Positions 8,054-16,762 of a DNA stretch of 64,000 bases are shown here, piece by piece. Made by a program: the position numbers and the translations under genes. The notes under the pieces are model-generated. The model was not told where the DNA came from and did not search any database. It saw only the letters and a list, made by a program, of their open reading frames with translations. The stretch comes from CAYPGT01 sp964512985 (GTDB lineage: Bacteria; Cyanobacteriota; Vampirovibrionia; LMEP-6097). The stretch lies in NCBI GenBank assembly GCA_964512985.1, contig CAZELI010000001.1, forward strand, positions 62,001-126,000, read 5' to 3'. How positions within the stretch are numbered: position 1 is the first letter of the stretch; the number at the start of each line of letters is the position of its first letter.

Positions 8054-9874
8054 CTAGCTATCTTTGGGTTTGTTAAATAAAGGTTTAATAAATTCTCTGT
8101 ACTTTGCTCTTATAACATTACGTTTGATTTTGAGGGTTGGAGTAAGTTCCCCGCCTTCTATGGTTAGTTCATTATCAAGAATATGAAAAGCTTTCACTTG
8201 CTCATAGCGACCGAGATTAGGGCTAAGTCGAGTGATTTCAAATTCTATTAAATTATAAACTTCTAGTAATTCAGAGAGTTTTTTACCTGGGGCTATTTCT
8301 ATCTTTTGATGATGTAAATATTCCTTCACTTGATGTTCGTTGAGAACAAGTAAGGCTGCTAAGTATTTCTCTTGGTCACCAAGTATCACCGCTTGATTAA
8401 TATATTTACTCTGGAGTAATATATCTTCTACTCGTTGCGGAGCTATATTCTTACCACCTGCAGTAATAATAAGGTCTTTTTTGCGTCCAGTGATAGAGAG
8501 GTAGCCATCTTCATCAAAGCTTCCAAGGTCCCCAGTATGAAACCAACCTTCGATGTCTATCGCTTCGGCAGTGTCTTCTGGTCTCTTATAATATTCCTTA
8601 AACACCGAGTCACCACGGCAAAGTATCTCTCCATCATCAGCAATCTTAACTTCGAAATGAGTGAACGGAATACCGACGGTTCCAGGTCTGTTAGCCCAAG
8701 GTGGATTAACGGTAATAGGAGCAGAAGTTTCGGTTAGTCCGTAACCCTCTACTACAGAGAATCCTAGAGCAAGGAAGAAGTAAGCTAGATCTTTAGAGAA
8801 GGGCGCCCCACCTACTACAAATACTTTAAGCTGAGGAGCAATTTTTTCTTTGACCTTAGAAAGTATCATATTTTGGGCAATACTATGCTTGAGTTCTAAA
8901 CTCCAATGAATTTCTTCCTTGGCAATTTTTTTCTTAGCATATTCTATTCCTAGTTCTAATGCCTTCTCAAAAGCCTTTCTGCTAATAGGATTCATTTGGC
9001 TTACACTTAGCAGGATCTTAGTATGTAATTTTTCCAGGATACGCGGTACCACGTTCATCATATTGCACTCAGATTCAATGAGTAGTTTAGGTAATGCTTC
9101 GGCTGACTCACAGTAAGTGAATACTACACCCTGGTCTATGCCATAAATCTGCGAAGCGACTCTCTCAAATATATGTGCAAGTGGCAGAAATGAGAGCATA
9201 TTAGTGTTTTCATCGAAGGGCACATATTGATAAAACGATAAAGCTGCTACTAGAAAATTTCTATGACTTAGTACTACACCTTTAGGTTCACCTGTTGTTC
9301 CTGAAGTATAAATGATGCTAGCTAAGTCATCTAGATTGACTTCAGGAATTTTCCTTTCAATTAATTGAGGATCTTTTTTAAGTTCTAGGGCGCCGATTCT
9401 TCGGAGTTCATCTAATACAAGGATTCTGTGATCATTCACTGGAATATCACCCTTATCATCCATGACAATTACATAGCGCAAATGCGGTAGGCGAGACCAA
9501 GCTGCACGAAGTTTTTGTAATTGGATTTTATTGCGGACTATGACTACTTGTAATTCGGCGTGATTAACTATGTATTCAATCGTGTCACTGGTAGAGTTGT
9601 GATACATTGGTACGGTACAAGCACCAAGACTTAAAATTCCAAAATCGCATGGTAACCAATGATGACAAGTCTCAGCAATAATTCCCACCATGTCACCTTT
9701 CTTTACTCCAAGCTTTTGTAAGCCAGCAGCTATCTCTTCTACCTTAGTTTTAACTTCTTTCCATGTAGAATCTATTAATGGTCTATTAGGATGCACTTTA
9801 TGACGCATTAAGATTTTTTTCGAGTTTGCCTCGGCTCTTTTGAAAAATAGATCAGCTAGGTTTTTATATTTCAT
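8054..9874 (-). CDS. Long-chain acyl-CoA (or acyl-ACP) synthetase, AMP-binding
   Basis: Activates fatty acids through an acyl-adenylate. The 606-residue protein carries the adenylate-forming enzyme signature IIYTSGTTGEPKGVVLSH (about residues 188-205), the GYGLTETSAP motif (about 380) and GWFHTGDLG plus GRKKDLIITAGGKNIAP near residues 446-481. The final domain has the swivel region and conserved lysine context (TPTLKIKRNVI). Length and motif spacing match FadD15/Aas-like long-chain synthetases. In cyanobacteria-like lineages the same family often acts as acyl-ACP synthetase recycling free fatty acids, so the thiol acceptor is left open. Confidence 0.9.
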   Translation of the reverse strand: MKYKNLADLFFKRAEANSKKILMRHKVHPNRPLIDSTWKEVKTKVEEIAAGLQKLGVKKGDMVGIIAETCHHWLPCDFGILSLGACTVPMYHNSTSDTIEYIVNHAELQVVIVRNKIQLQKLRAAWSRLPHLRYVIVMDDKGDIPVNDHRILVLDELRRIGALELKKDPQLIERKIPEVNLDDLASIIYTSGTTGEPKGVVLSHRNFLVAALSFYQYVPFDENTNMLSFLPLAHIFERVASQIYGIDQGVVFTYCESAEALPKLLIESECNMMNVVPRILEKLHTKILLSVSQMNPISRKAFEKALELGIEYAKKKIAKEEIHWSLELKHSIAQNMILSKVKEKIAPQLKVFVVGGAPFSKDLAYFFLALGFSVVEGYGLTETSAPITVNPPWANRPGTVGIPFTHFEVKIADDGEILCRGDSVFKEYYKRPEDTAEAIDIEGWFHTGDLGSFDEDGYLSITGRKKDLIITAGGKNIAPQRVEDILLQSKYINQAVILGDQEKYLAALLVLNEHQVKEYLHHQKIEIAPGKKLSELLEVYNLIEFEITRLSPNLGRYEQVKAFHILDNELTIEGGELTPTLKIKRNVIRAKYREFIKPLFNKPKDS

Positions 9875-9990
9875 TCATGCTTAACCTTTATTAATATACC
9901 CCTAGCGTATATAGCCGCACTACTTGGATATAATTACTCATCCGATCAAATAATTGTTAATCTATCTAAATTTCATTTTATGTTGTGGTT

Positions 9991-10078
9991 GCGCGCCTTC
10001 GGCGCGCTTTGTCCTGCGGACTGCTAATAATTTATCGTATTAAGCCGTGCGCAGCGCAACCGCCGCGCAGCGGCGGAA
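9991..10078. repeat. GC-rich palindromic repeats in a 359-base gene-free stretch
   Basis: The stretch between the acyl-CoA synthetase and gspF-like genes (9875-10233) has no convincing ORF. It contains two strong GC palindromes in AT-rich surroundings: 9991-10007 (GCGCGCC-TTC-GGCGCGC) and 10060-10076 (CCGCCGC-GCA-GCGGCGG). The 38 bases 10041-10078 recur at 48711-48748 in opposite orientation with two mismatches. The rest of the stretch is AT-rich and unremarkable. Confidence 0.7.
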
Positions 10079-10233
10079 CCCAGACCCTATCCGGGTTTTA
10101 GGGATTGAAATGAAAATATTATAGAAATAGGCGAGTAGTTATCATTGGATAATACAGATAACATAAGTGACGGGGATCAAGAAAGAATAATAAACGTCAT
10201 TAGTCTTAGGGCAAGTTTTGCCTTGAATTGCTT

Positions 10234-11469
10234 ATGAACACTTATAAATATCTAGCAAGAAATTCACAGGGGCAGACTAAGTCTGGAGCAATAGACGCTA
10301 ATAATATTGAGCTTGCTAAATTTTCTTTACGTAAGCAAGGTCTATGGGTAATTAATATTAACTATTCTGGGGCGAAGAAAGATTCTACTGCTAATGATAA
10401 AGTGCAGGCTAAGTCTGGTTTCTTTGAGAAGAAGATTTCTCTTAAGGACATGGTTATTTTTTCAAGACAGTTCGCTTCAATGATTGAGGCTGGTATTGCG
10501 ATGCTTAGGGTGATTACCGTTCTTATCGAACAAACAGAAAATCCTAAACTATCTAAAATGCTTGAAGAGGTGAAGGTAGATATTGAGCAAGGTGTGCCTC
10601 TTTCTGAATCTCTCGCTAAGTTTCCAGAAGCATTTGATCGTTTGTATGTGGCAATGGTCAAGGCTGGTGAAGCTGGTGGTGTACTCGATAAAGTTCTGAA
10701 TCGTTTAGCTGGTTTCCTTGAAGCGAGAAGTAAATTAACTCATAAAGTTAAAACAGCAATGACTTATCCCATCACGGTTTTAATCATCTCAGCTGTAGTA
10801 GTTTGGGTGATGCTAACTTTCATTTTACCTAAATTCTCTGCTATCTTTGAAGGTACTGGTAATAAGCTTCCAGCCTTTACACAAGCTTTAATCGATGTAA
10901 GTAATTTTCTTCGTTCTCCATGGGTTCTGGTATTAGGTGTCATAGCTTGGTTTATAGTGAATGCTGTTAAATCTTGGTATGCAACTGATTCTGGAAGATT
11001 TACTTTGGACTCTCTTCTGTTAAAGGTCCCAGTATTTGGAGATATATTTAGGAAAGTTGCTGTAGCAAGATTTACTAGAACTTTTGGTACTCTGGTAGAA
11101 TCTGGTGTTCCTATTATTACTGCTTTAGAGGTGGTGAAAGAATCTGCTGGCAATGCTGTCTTAGAGAGGGTCGTAGATGATGTGAAGCACGAAGCAGAGG
11201 AGGGTGGTGCTATATCCACACAACTCGGTAAGTCTGATATATTCCCACCAATGGTTACACAGATGGTGGCTATCGGTGAAGAATCTGGTGAATTAGAAAA
11301 CATGCTTGGTAAAATTGCTGACTTCTATGATGATGAAGTAGACGCTGCTGTAGAATCTCTCACCGCCCTCATGGAGCCAATCTTCATTGTTGTACTTGGT
11401 GGTATTGTTGGTACTATCCTTGTTGCGATGTATCTTCCGATATTTGATGTTATTAAAACAATCCAATAG
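10234..11469 (+). CDS. Type II secretion/type IV pilus inner-membrane platform protein (GspF/PilC)
   Basis: Polytopic platform protein that couples the assembly ATPase to pilin or pseudopilin polymerisation. It has the N-terminal YKYLARNSQGQTKSGAIDA segment and two T2SSF repeats (about residues 68-192 and 270-395) with FSRQFASMIEAGI and FTRTFGTLVESGVPI as paired signatures. Three hydrophobic segments lie near 170-200, 220-245 and 375-400. The start is placed at ATG 10234; an in-frame TTG at 10228 would add two residues. No pilB, pilT or pseudopilin gene is adjacent, so it stands alone here. Confidence 0.92.
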   Translation: MNTYKYLARNSQGQTKSGAIDANNIELAKFSLRKQGLWVININYSGAKKDSTANDKVQAKSGFFEKKISLKDMVIFSRQFASMIEAGIAMLRVITVLIEQTENPKLSKMLEEVKVDIEQGVPLSESLAKFPEAFDRLYVAMVKAGEAGGVLDKVLNRLAGFLEARSKLTHKVKTAMTYPITVLIISAVVVWVMLTFILPKFSAIFEGTGNKLPAFTQALIDVSNFLRSPWVLVLGVIAWFIVNAVKSWYATDSGRFTLDSLLLKVPVFGDIFRKVAVARFTRTFGTLVESGVPIITALEVVKESAGNAVLERVVDDVKHEAEEGGAISTQLGKSDIFPPMVTQMVAIGEESGELENMLGKIADFYDDEVDAAVESLTALMEPIFIVVLGGIVGTILVAMYLPIFDVIKTIQ

Positions 11470-11484
11470 ACTTTCTTAACCTCC

Positions 11485-11503
11485 AGGGGTTAAATGACCC
11501 CCT
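11485..11503 (+). terminator. Possible weak terminator after gspF-like gene
   Basis: AGGGG and CCCCT form a 5-bp GC-rich stem around an 8-to-9-base loop, 16 bases after the gspF-like stop. There is no clear T tract, so it may only be a transcript-end stabiliser. Confidence 0.3.
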
Positions 11504-11636
11504 TGAAATCATAATTTAGTTCTAATGACTTTGATTTATACTCTGAAATAGGCTTGATGAAAGGCTTTACAAATAATTTCACAGAGGTTTTTTGACCCCT
11601 TTCATTTGATGAGGACTTTTTGCATAATGGATTTCT

Positions 11637-11900
11637 ATGCATATAAGTGAACAGGAAATTTGGCACTTTGAATTATCAGAAAAGTTTCGAGCAGAAACAT
11701 TTAGACAAGCTGGATATGTTTGTTTTACTCCTTTTTGTCTTATGGTTCTTCATTGCTTATTAACAGGATTTAAATATTATGACCATATGAATTTATGCGG
11801 TATAATTTCTTTGATGCTTGCATATTGTGGATATAAATTCATATCGAAAGCATATGGTTTGGTTTCTAGAGTTGATTGGAGTAAATATTATGCTGGATAG
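11637..11900 (+). CDS. Small hypothetical membrane protein
   Basis: An 87-residue protein with two predicted membrane helices (about residues 27-44, YVCFTPFCLMVLHCLL, and 52-68, LCGIISLMLAYCGYKF). No family is recognised. Its last 11 bases overlap the start of the next small membrane gene, so the two are probably co-translated and may form a complex. It lies between a type II secretion platform gene and convergent hisF, with no evident functional link. Confidence 0.5.
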   Translation: MHISEQEIWHFELSEKFRAETFRQAGYVCFTPFCLMVLHCLLTGFKYYDHMNLCGIISLMLAYCGYKFISKAYGLVSRVDWSKYYAG

Positions 11901-12057
11901 TATAGATGGAATAGTCACAATAGTTTGCTTAATATTAGGTACTGGAATAATTTTATATACGCCATTTGGTGTTACTCGTACTGCAAGAAAAATTGCTAAG
12001 GAAAACATTAAAAAACTTGGCTTGCCGCCAGAAGCTATTAAGAGTTTTCCATTCTAA
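11890..12057 (+). CDS. Small hypothetical membrane protein, coupled to previous
   Basis: A 55-residue protein starting MLDSIDGIVTIVCLI. The ATG at 11890 is preceded by GGAG (11878-11881). It has one membrane helix (about residues 8-25) and a basic cytoplasmic tail (TRTARKIAKENIKKLG). The frame is open upstream to 11818, but the internal ATG has the ribosome site and gives an 11-base overlap with the previous gene. Its stop overlaps the hisF stop from the other strand by about 3 bases. Function unknown. Confidence 0.5.
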   Translation: MLDSIDGIVTIVCLILGTGIILYTPFGVTRTARKIAKENIKKLGLPPEAIKSFPF

Positions 12058-12812
12058 ATACTTCTTACTGGCACTCTCGCTTCTTTCATCGCTGCTTTAA
12101 TCTCTGCGATAGTAAGTTCTTTATAATGTAGTAATGAAGCTAGTAGGGCGGCATCAGCACCTGACTGAAATGCTTTAATAATATCTTCTGTAGAACCAGC
12201 TCCACCACTAGCGATGATGGGTATATCTACTAAGGCTGCTGCTTGACTGGTGATGCCTAGATCGTAGCCAGCTTTAGTACCATCTGCATCCATGCTTGTT
12301 AATAATATTTCACCAGCGCCTAGGTCATAGACCTGCTTAATCCATTCCAGTGCATCTAGACCGGTATTTTCTCTACCACCTCTAACAAATACCTCCCATT
12401 TATTAGGGCTAGTTTGTTTTACATCTACTGCGATTACTATACATTGAGAGCCGAATCTATCCGAAGCTTCCTTGACTAATTTAGGATTACGAACTGCACC
12501 AGAATTGATTCCTACTTTATCTGCACCTGCCTTAAGTAAATTAGCTACATCCTCTACATTGCTGACGCCACCACCTACGGTTAATGGTATGAAAATTTTC
12601 TTAGCTGTGGCTTCGATGATTTGATAAGTAGCTTTGCGCTCTTCGTGACTAGCAGTTATATCGAGAAAGCAGATTTCATCAGCACCTTGATGATAATACA
12701 GCGCCGCTAATTCTACTGGATCACCAGCATCACGAATTTCGACGAAGTTAGTGCCTTTGACGACCCTCCCCTTATCTACATCTAAGCATGGAATTATGCG
12801 CTTACTAAGCAT
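12054..12812 (-). CDS. hisF: Imidazole glycerol phosphate synthase subunit HisF
   Basis: Cyclase subunit that with HisH converts PRFAR to IGP and AICAR in histidine synthesis. The 252-residue TIM barrel starts LSKRIIPCLDVDKGRVVKG, where the first catalytic Asp is in CLDVD; the second lies in IVIAVDVKQ (about residue 130). Phosphate-binding loops VGGGVSNVEDV and IASGGAGSTEDI are present. Length matches the family. No other his gene is adjacent, so histidine genes appear scattered in this genome. Confidence 0.96.
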   Translation of the reverse strand: MLSKRIIPCLDVDKGRVVKGTNFVEIRDAGDPVELAALYYHQGADEICFLDITASHEERKATYQIIEATAKKIFIPLTVGGGVSNVEDVANLLKAGADKVGINSGAVRNPKLVKEASDRFGSQCIVIAVDVKQTSPNKWEVFVRGGRENTGLDALEWIKQVYDLGAGEILLTSMDADGTKAGYDLGITSQAAALVDIPIIASGGAGSTEDIIKAFQSGADAALLASLLHYKELTIAEIKAAMKEARVPVRSI

Positions 12813-12850
12813 GAGTAGGATTATAACAAGTATCGGTGTAAAATAAAGTT

Positions 12851-14221
12851 ATGTCTCCTCTTGAATCGATATTGCGCTTCGTGATTAAAGCTTTCTCAAG
12901 TTTATATTTTCATTTAATTTATAGTCCTAAGCAAAAGAGCCGCAAGTATCATGCGGTGTCAGGTAAGGTGCTGGGTAACGAAGAACTTTCTAATATGATA
13001 GACGCGAGTCTTGATATGTGGCTTACTACTGGTAGGTTTAATGATCAATTCGAGGAAAAGTTAGCTAAGTTTATAGGGGCAAGGTTTGCTCTTACTACTA
13101 ACTCTGGTTCATCTGCTAATTTACTAGCTATCACAGCGCTTACTTCCCCTAAGCTCCAGCAGAGAGCTTTGCAAGCTGGTGATGAAGTGATTACTGTAGC
13201 TGCTGGTTTCCCTACTACTGTGAATCCCATCATACAAAACAATCTAGTACCAGTTTTCGTGGATGTGGAGCTTGGTACTAATAATATTAATGCTAACCAG
13301 ATTGAGTCTGCCATCACTTCTAAAACGAAGGCTATCTTTGTTGCGCATACTCTTGGGAATGTTTATGAACTCGATAAAATTCAGGCTATATGTAAGAAGC
13401 ATAATCTATGGTTAGTAGAGGATAACTGTGATGCTCTCGGTTCTAAATATCTAGGACAAAACACTGGGACCTTCGGTGATATATCTACTATGAGTTTCTA
13501 CCCAGCGCATCATATTACTATGGGCGAAGGTGGTGCCTTAATCACTAATGATCCTTTATTACGTAAGATCATCATGTCCTTTAGAGATTGGGGTAGAGAT
13601 TGCTGGTGTCCTGGTGGTCGTGACAATACTTGTAATAATCGTTTTGGATTCAGTCTAGGAGCCTTGCCTGAAGGTTATGATCACAAGTATATTTATTCAC
13701 ATATTGGTTATAACCTCAAGATCACTGACTGGCAGGCTGCATGCGGCTTAGCGCAATTAGATAAATTAGAGAGTTTTATTCAAGCACGAAAAAGCAACTT
13801 CGATATTTTAAGTGCTGGTTTGAAAGATTTAGAAGAATATTTAATACTGCCCCATGCAGTGGAGAACGCTGAGCCTAGTTGGTTTGGCTTCCCGATTACC
13901 GTTAAAGCTACTGCGCCTTTTAATAAGATAGAGCTTGCTCGATATTTAGAAGAGAATAATATCGGTACTAGACAATTATTTGCGGGTAATATTCTTCGTC
14001 AACCTGCTTACTTGGATAGAAGTTTCAAACTAAGAATTCGTGATTCTGAGTTATTAGATAGTAAGGACCTTACGGATAAGCATTATGCAATGCTCCCTAA
14101 TTCAGATATAGTCATGAAACAAACCTTCTGGATTGGTGTCTGGCCAGGCTTACGCAGAGATGAGCTGGATTATATGATTAAGGTTATTCATGAGTTTTGT
14201 GGTAAATCTTACTTTACATGA
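12851..14221 (+). CDS. rfbH: RfbH-type CDP-4-keto-6-deoxyglucose 3-dehydrase (E1)
   Basis: PMP-dependent iron-sulfur dehydratase that starts C-3 deoxygenation in CDP-3,6-dideoxyhexose synthesis. It has the aminotransferase fold (DegT/DnrJ class), but the usual PLP lysine is replaced by His in SFYPAHHITMGEGGA (about residues 216-230), the diagnostic feature of E1. The cysteine-rich loop RDCWCPGGRDNTC supplies ligands for the [2Fe-2S] cluster. The 456-residue length fits. CDP-glucose pyrophosphorylase (RfbF), 4,6-dehydratase (RfbG) and the E3 reductase are not in the window. It probably supplies an envelope or glycan sugar precursor to the island that follows. Confidence 0.9.
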   Translation: MSPLESILRFVIKAFSSLYFHLIYSPKQKSRKYHAVSGKVLGNEELSNMIDASLDMWLTTGRFNDQFEEKLAKFIGARFALTTNSGSSANLLAITALTSPKLQQRALQAGDEVITVAAGFPTTVNPIIQNNLVPVFVDVELGTNNINANQIESAITSKTKAIFVAHTLGNVYELDKIQAICKKHNLWLVEDNCDALGSKYLGQNTGTFGDISTMSFYPAHHITMGEGGALITNDPLLRKIIMSFRDWGRDCWCPGGRDNTCNNRFGFSLGALPEGYDHKYIYSHIGYNLKITDWQAACGLAQLDKLESFIQARKSNFDILSAGLKDLEEYLILPHAVENAEPSWFGFPITVKATAPFNKIELARYLEENNIGTRQLFAGNILRQPAYLDRSFKLRIRDSELLDSKDLTDKHYAMLPNSDIVMKQTFWIGVWPGLRRDELDYMIKVIHEFCGKSYFT

Positions 14222-14276
14222 AGCGGTCACCTGGATCTCTGACCATGGAGATATTTTGTTTAAAGGAGGGTCGAGA

Positions 14277-15803
14277 ATGTCACTGATAATTTTTCTAATT
14301 CTCCTTTGGGTTGCATTCACAGTATTTAGCACTACAAATGAAAAAGATTTCAGTCATCTCAAAGGAAGCACCCTTTCAAATAAAGATCTAAATCAAAAAC
14401 AAGTAATTTCTGGCAATGTAAGTGATATATCAAAACTAATGTTCACAATAACGATGTCTATAATGAACAATGCTTCAGAAGAGATTGGGGAAGAATTTAA
14501 GAATAAATCACCTAATATATACGGAACAGCAGCTTTTATAATTTATATAACTAATAATATTCTTACAAATAAAAACTTCAGCCATGCATTTATTGATATC
14601 GCCAATAGAACATTTCTTCAAGAGTATTTGAAAGAGTATATTGATGAGAACCACCTACAAGACATTTTAAATTTACCCGTGAAAATCAGAACTGCTGTTC
14701 AAGAACTTGGCTCAAAGTTTGATATAAAAGAAGCTTCCGGTACTCTACGATATAGCAGTCTAATTTTAAATTATATATATGCATTAAACATCTTAGATCT
14801 TATATTGAAACAAAATTTAATTAGTGGAGAGGGGAATAAATTACCTTCAGCTTGTACTAATCTTAAAGCTTATGCCTATATCACGTCTATTCAACTAAAT
14901 TTCGGGAATGACCTAAATCAAATCCTAGATTCAGATCGCTTCAAAAAATACTATTCAAATATATATTTTATTGAAAATAAAACAAATTCAAAAAGTAATA
15001 TCAAATCAAAAGATAATGAAAAAAAATATATCCTTGATAAATCTGAAGATACACTTTACTTTGAGAGGACTGATGGATATTATATTCGATACGAAGATTA
15101 TGCCACAGATGACATCTCTAATCATATACAAAACAATTATTCAACAAGTGCCATTAGAAATAATCTATCAAACAAGGTACAAATCAAATCATGCTCTCGA
15201 TGTAGAACTGAATATCCTGAAACCAAAGAATTTTTTAGACATAATCCTAAAGGGAGCTTCGAGTCTATATGCAGGATATGCATAGATAAAAAAACAAACT
15301 TACATGAAAGTAAAGATAGTAAAGCTCCTAAAAAAACCTCTAAATTAAAGAGTCTTCGCGAGTGCAAGCAATGCGGCACGCAATATCCACTCACAAAAGA
15401 ATATTTCGGATATACACCTAGTGGGAATTTTCGAGGGACTTGTGCAAAATGTTTAGGTGCAGCAGTTAAACGTCACTCTGAACAAAATCCTCATCTGGTT
15501 AAGGCTCGAGCAGAGAAGAGAAGGAAGTTGGTTCAAAATAGTGCAGATATAAAAGACTACGATGATCAAAGCCTTAAACTCTTTTTATATCAGCAGTCAA
15601 AAACAACATGTTTTTATTGCCGCAAGACGATGGAGATAGGAAAGGCTACTCTGGATCACATGAATCCTCTTTCTAGAGGAGGACTTGATCTAAAAGAAAA
15701 TATTGTTCTTGCCTGTGGCTTTTGCAATCGAGAAAAACACCATAAAACTGTTGAAGAGTATCGTATATGGTTAAGAGAGAGGAAACGGGAGGTACTATTT
15801 TAA
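14277..15803 (+). CDS. HNH endonuclease-domain protein with N-terminal membrane segment and two zinc-binding repeats
   Basis: The start is ATG 14277, which has a strong AAAGGAGG at 14262-14269; the frame extends up to 14190 inside rfbH but has no such site. The 508-residue product begins with a hydrophobic helix (SLIIFLILLWVAFTVF). A helical, Asn/Lys-rich domain without recognised family follows. Two similar Cys motifs come next (about residues 305-340 and 365-400, each CxxC then YP-TKE-F then CxxC). A C-terminal HNH nuclease (about 442-490) has CFYC, DHMNPLSRGG and CGFCNREKHH. It is lower in GC than its neighbours. It might be a defence or mobile-element nuclease. Confidence 0.75.
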   Translation: MSLIIFLILLWVAFTVFSTTNEKDFSHLKGSTLSNKDLNQKQVISGNVSDISKLMFTITMSIMNNASEEIGEEFKNKSPNIYGTAAFIIYITNNILTNKNFSHAFIDIANRTFLQEYLKEYIDENHLQDILNLPVKIRTAVQELGSKFDIKEASGTLRYSSLILNYIYALNILDLILKQNLISGEGNKLPSACTNLKAYAYITSIQLNFGNDLNQILDSDRFKKYYSNIYFIENKTNSKSNIKSKDNEKKYILDKSEDTLYFERTDGYYIRYEDYATDDISNHIQNNYSTSAIRNNLSNKVQIKSCSRCRTEYPETKEFFRHNPKGSFESICRICIDKKTNLHESKDSKAPKKTSKLKSLRECKQCGTQYPLTKEYFGYTPSGNFRGTCAKCLGAAVKRHSEQNPHLVKARAEKRRKLVQNSADIKDYDDQSLKLFLYQQSKTTCFYCRKTMEIGKATLDHMNPLSRGGLDLKENIVLACGFCNREKHHKTVEEYRIWLRERKREVLF

Positions 15804-15864
15804 CATATCTAAAATTAGTTAAGTATAGAATTTAAAGAGTGTAACTACTATTAATTCTCTCAAA

Positions 15865-16689
15865 CTATTTCGCATCAATCTTTTTCAAACTCGGATTTGC
15901 TGTAAGTGACTTCATTTGAATAATAGCGATTTCATTTAATCTTCTTAGTCGCTCATTTTGTGATAATCCTTGTCTAATAAATTCTGCATTTATACTTTCT
16001 AGCCCAGCTAAACATACTAATTGAGTCACATTGGAATGATCACGAATATTTCCTTTCACATTAGGATTTTGTTCTCTCCATTGCTTGGCTGTGATTCCAT
16101 AAAGAGCGACATTCAAAACATCTGCTTCGTCAGCATATATAAAACCTTCTTGTTTTTTTGGTATTCTAACAGGAATCAGATTATTTTTTACTGCATCTGT
16201 GTGAACTCTATAATTAACCTTAACCAAAATTCTTTTGACATCCCATCCTAAATTTTTCCTCTCACTCTCTTCTTCTTTTAGTCTCTGAAATTCTTTGATC
16301 AAATAAAGTTTAAATTCAGCAGAAACCCAAGAGGCAAATTCAAATGCTATATCTTTGTGAGCATAAGTGCCACCACCTTTACCTGTCTTGGAAATAATTC
16401 CGATAGCATTAGTTTTCTCAATCCACTTACTTGGAGATAGCACAAAAGCATTGCTACCAGCCTCGTTTCTAAGGGAGTCGAATTCGACCCCTTTAAATTT
16501 AATGTTATTGATCTTCTCCCATAATCCTAAAAATTCAATAGTAGTCTTAGACCTCATCCAGTTTTTTACAATATCCTTTGGTTCATCTGGATTTTTATAC
16601 CGAGCAATATCAGTCAAAGATATAAAATCATCATCTTCCCTCGAGAAGAAAGAGACTTTAGTATCTTTAATAATAAGTTCGGGTTTCAT
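15865..16689 (-). CDS. KilA-N domain protein
   Basis: A 274-residue protein. The N-terminal 125 residues match the KilA-N pattern seen in phage and mobile-element proteins: DDFISLTDIARYKNPDEP, VKNWMRSKTTIEFLGLWEK, then GKGGGTYAHKDIAFEFASWVSAEFKLYLIKEF. KilA-N is a putative DNA-binding domain. The C-terminal part (about 140-274) is helical, with no motif I recognise beyond similarity to proteins annotated as DNA-binding KilA-N/RHA relatives. With the adjacent HNH protein it suggests an insertion into the sugar island, although no integrase or attachment site is visible. Confidence 0.8.
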   Translation of the reverse strand: MKPELIIKDTKVSFFSREDDDFISLTDIARYKNPDEPKDIVKNWMRSKTTIEFLGLWEKINNIKFKGVEFDSLRNEAGSNAFVLSPSKWIEKTNAIGIISKTGKGGGTYAHKDIAFEFASWVSAEFKLYLIKEFQRLKEEESERKNLGWDVKRILVKVNYRVHTDAVKNNLIPVRIPKKQEGFIYADEADVLNVALYGITAKQWREQNPNVKGNIRDHSNVTQLVCLAGLESINAEFIRQGLSQNERLRRLNEIAIIQMKSLTANPSLKKIDAK

Positions 16690-16762
16690 ACTTATTGGAA
16701 TGACTCTGATAATTATAATCCAGTTGACAAATTAATACTATATTAAAATTATGCTAATAAGA

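Noticed and set aside
10764..11303. 179-residue ORF antisense to the gspF-like gene
   Set aside because: Long shadow frame of a clearly real gene with composition typical of antisense translation.
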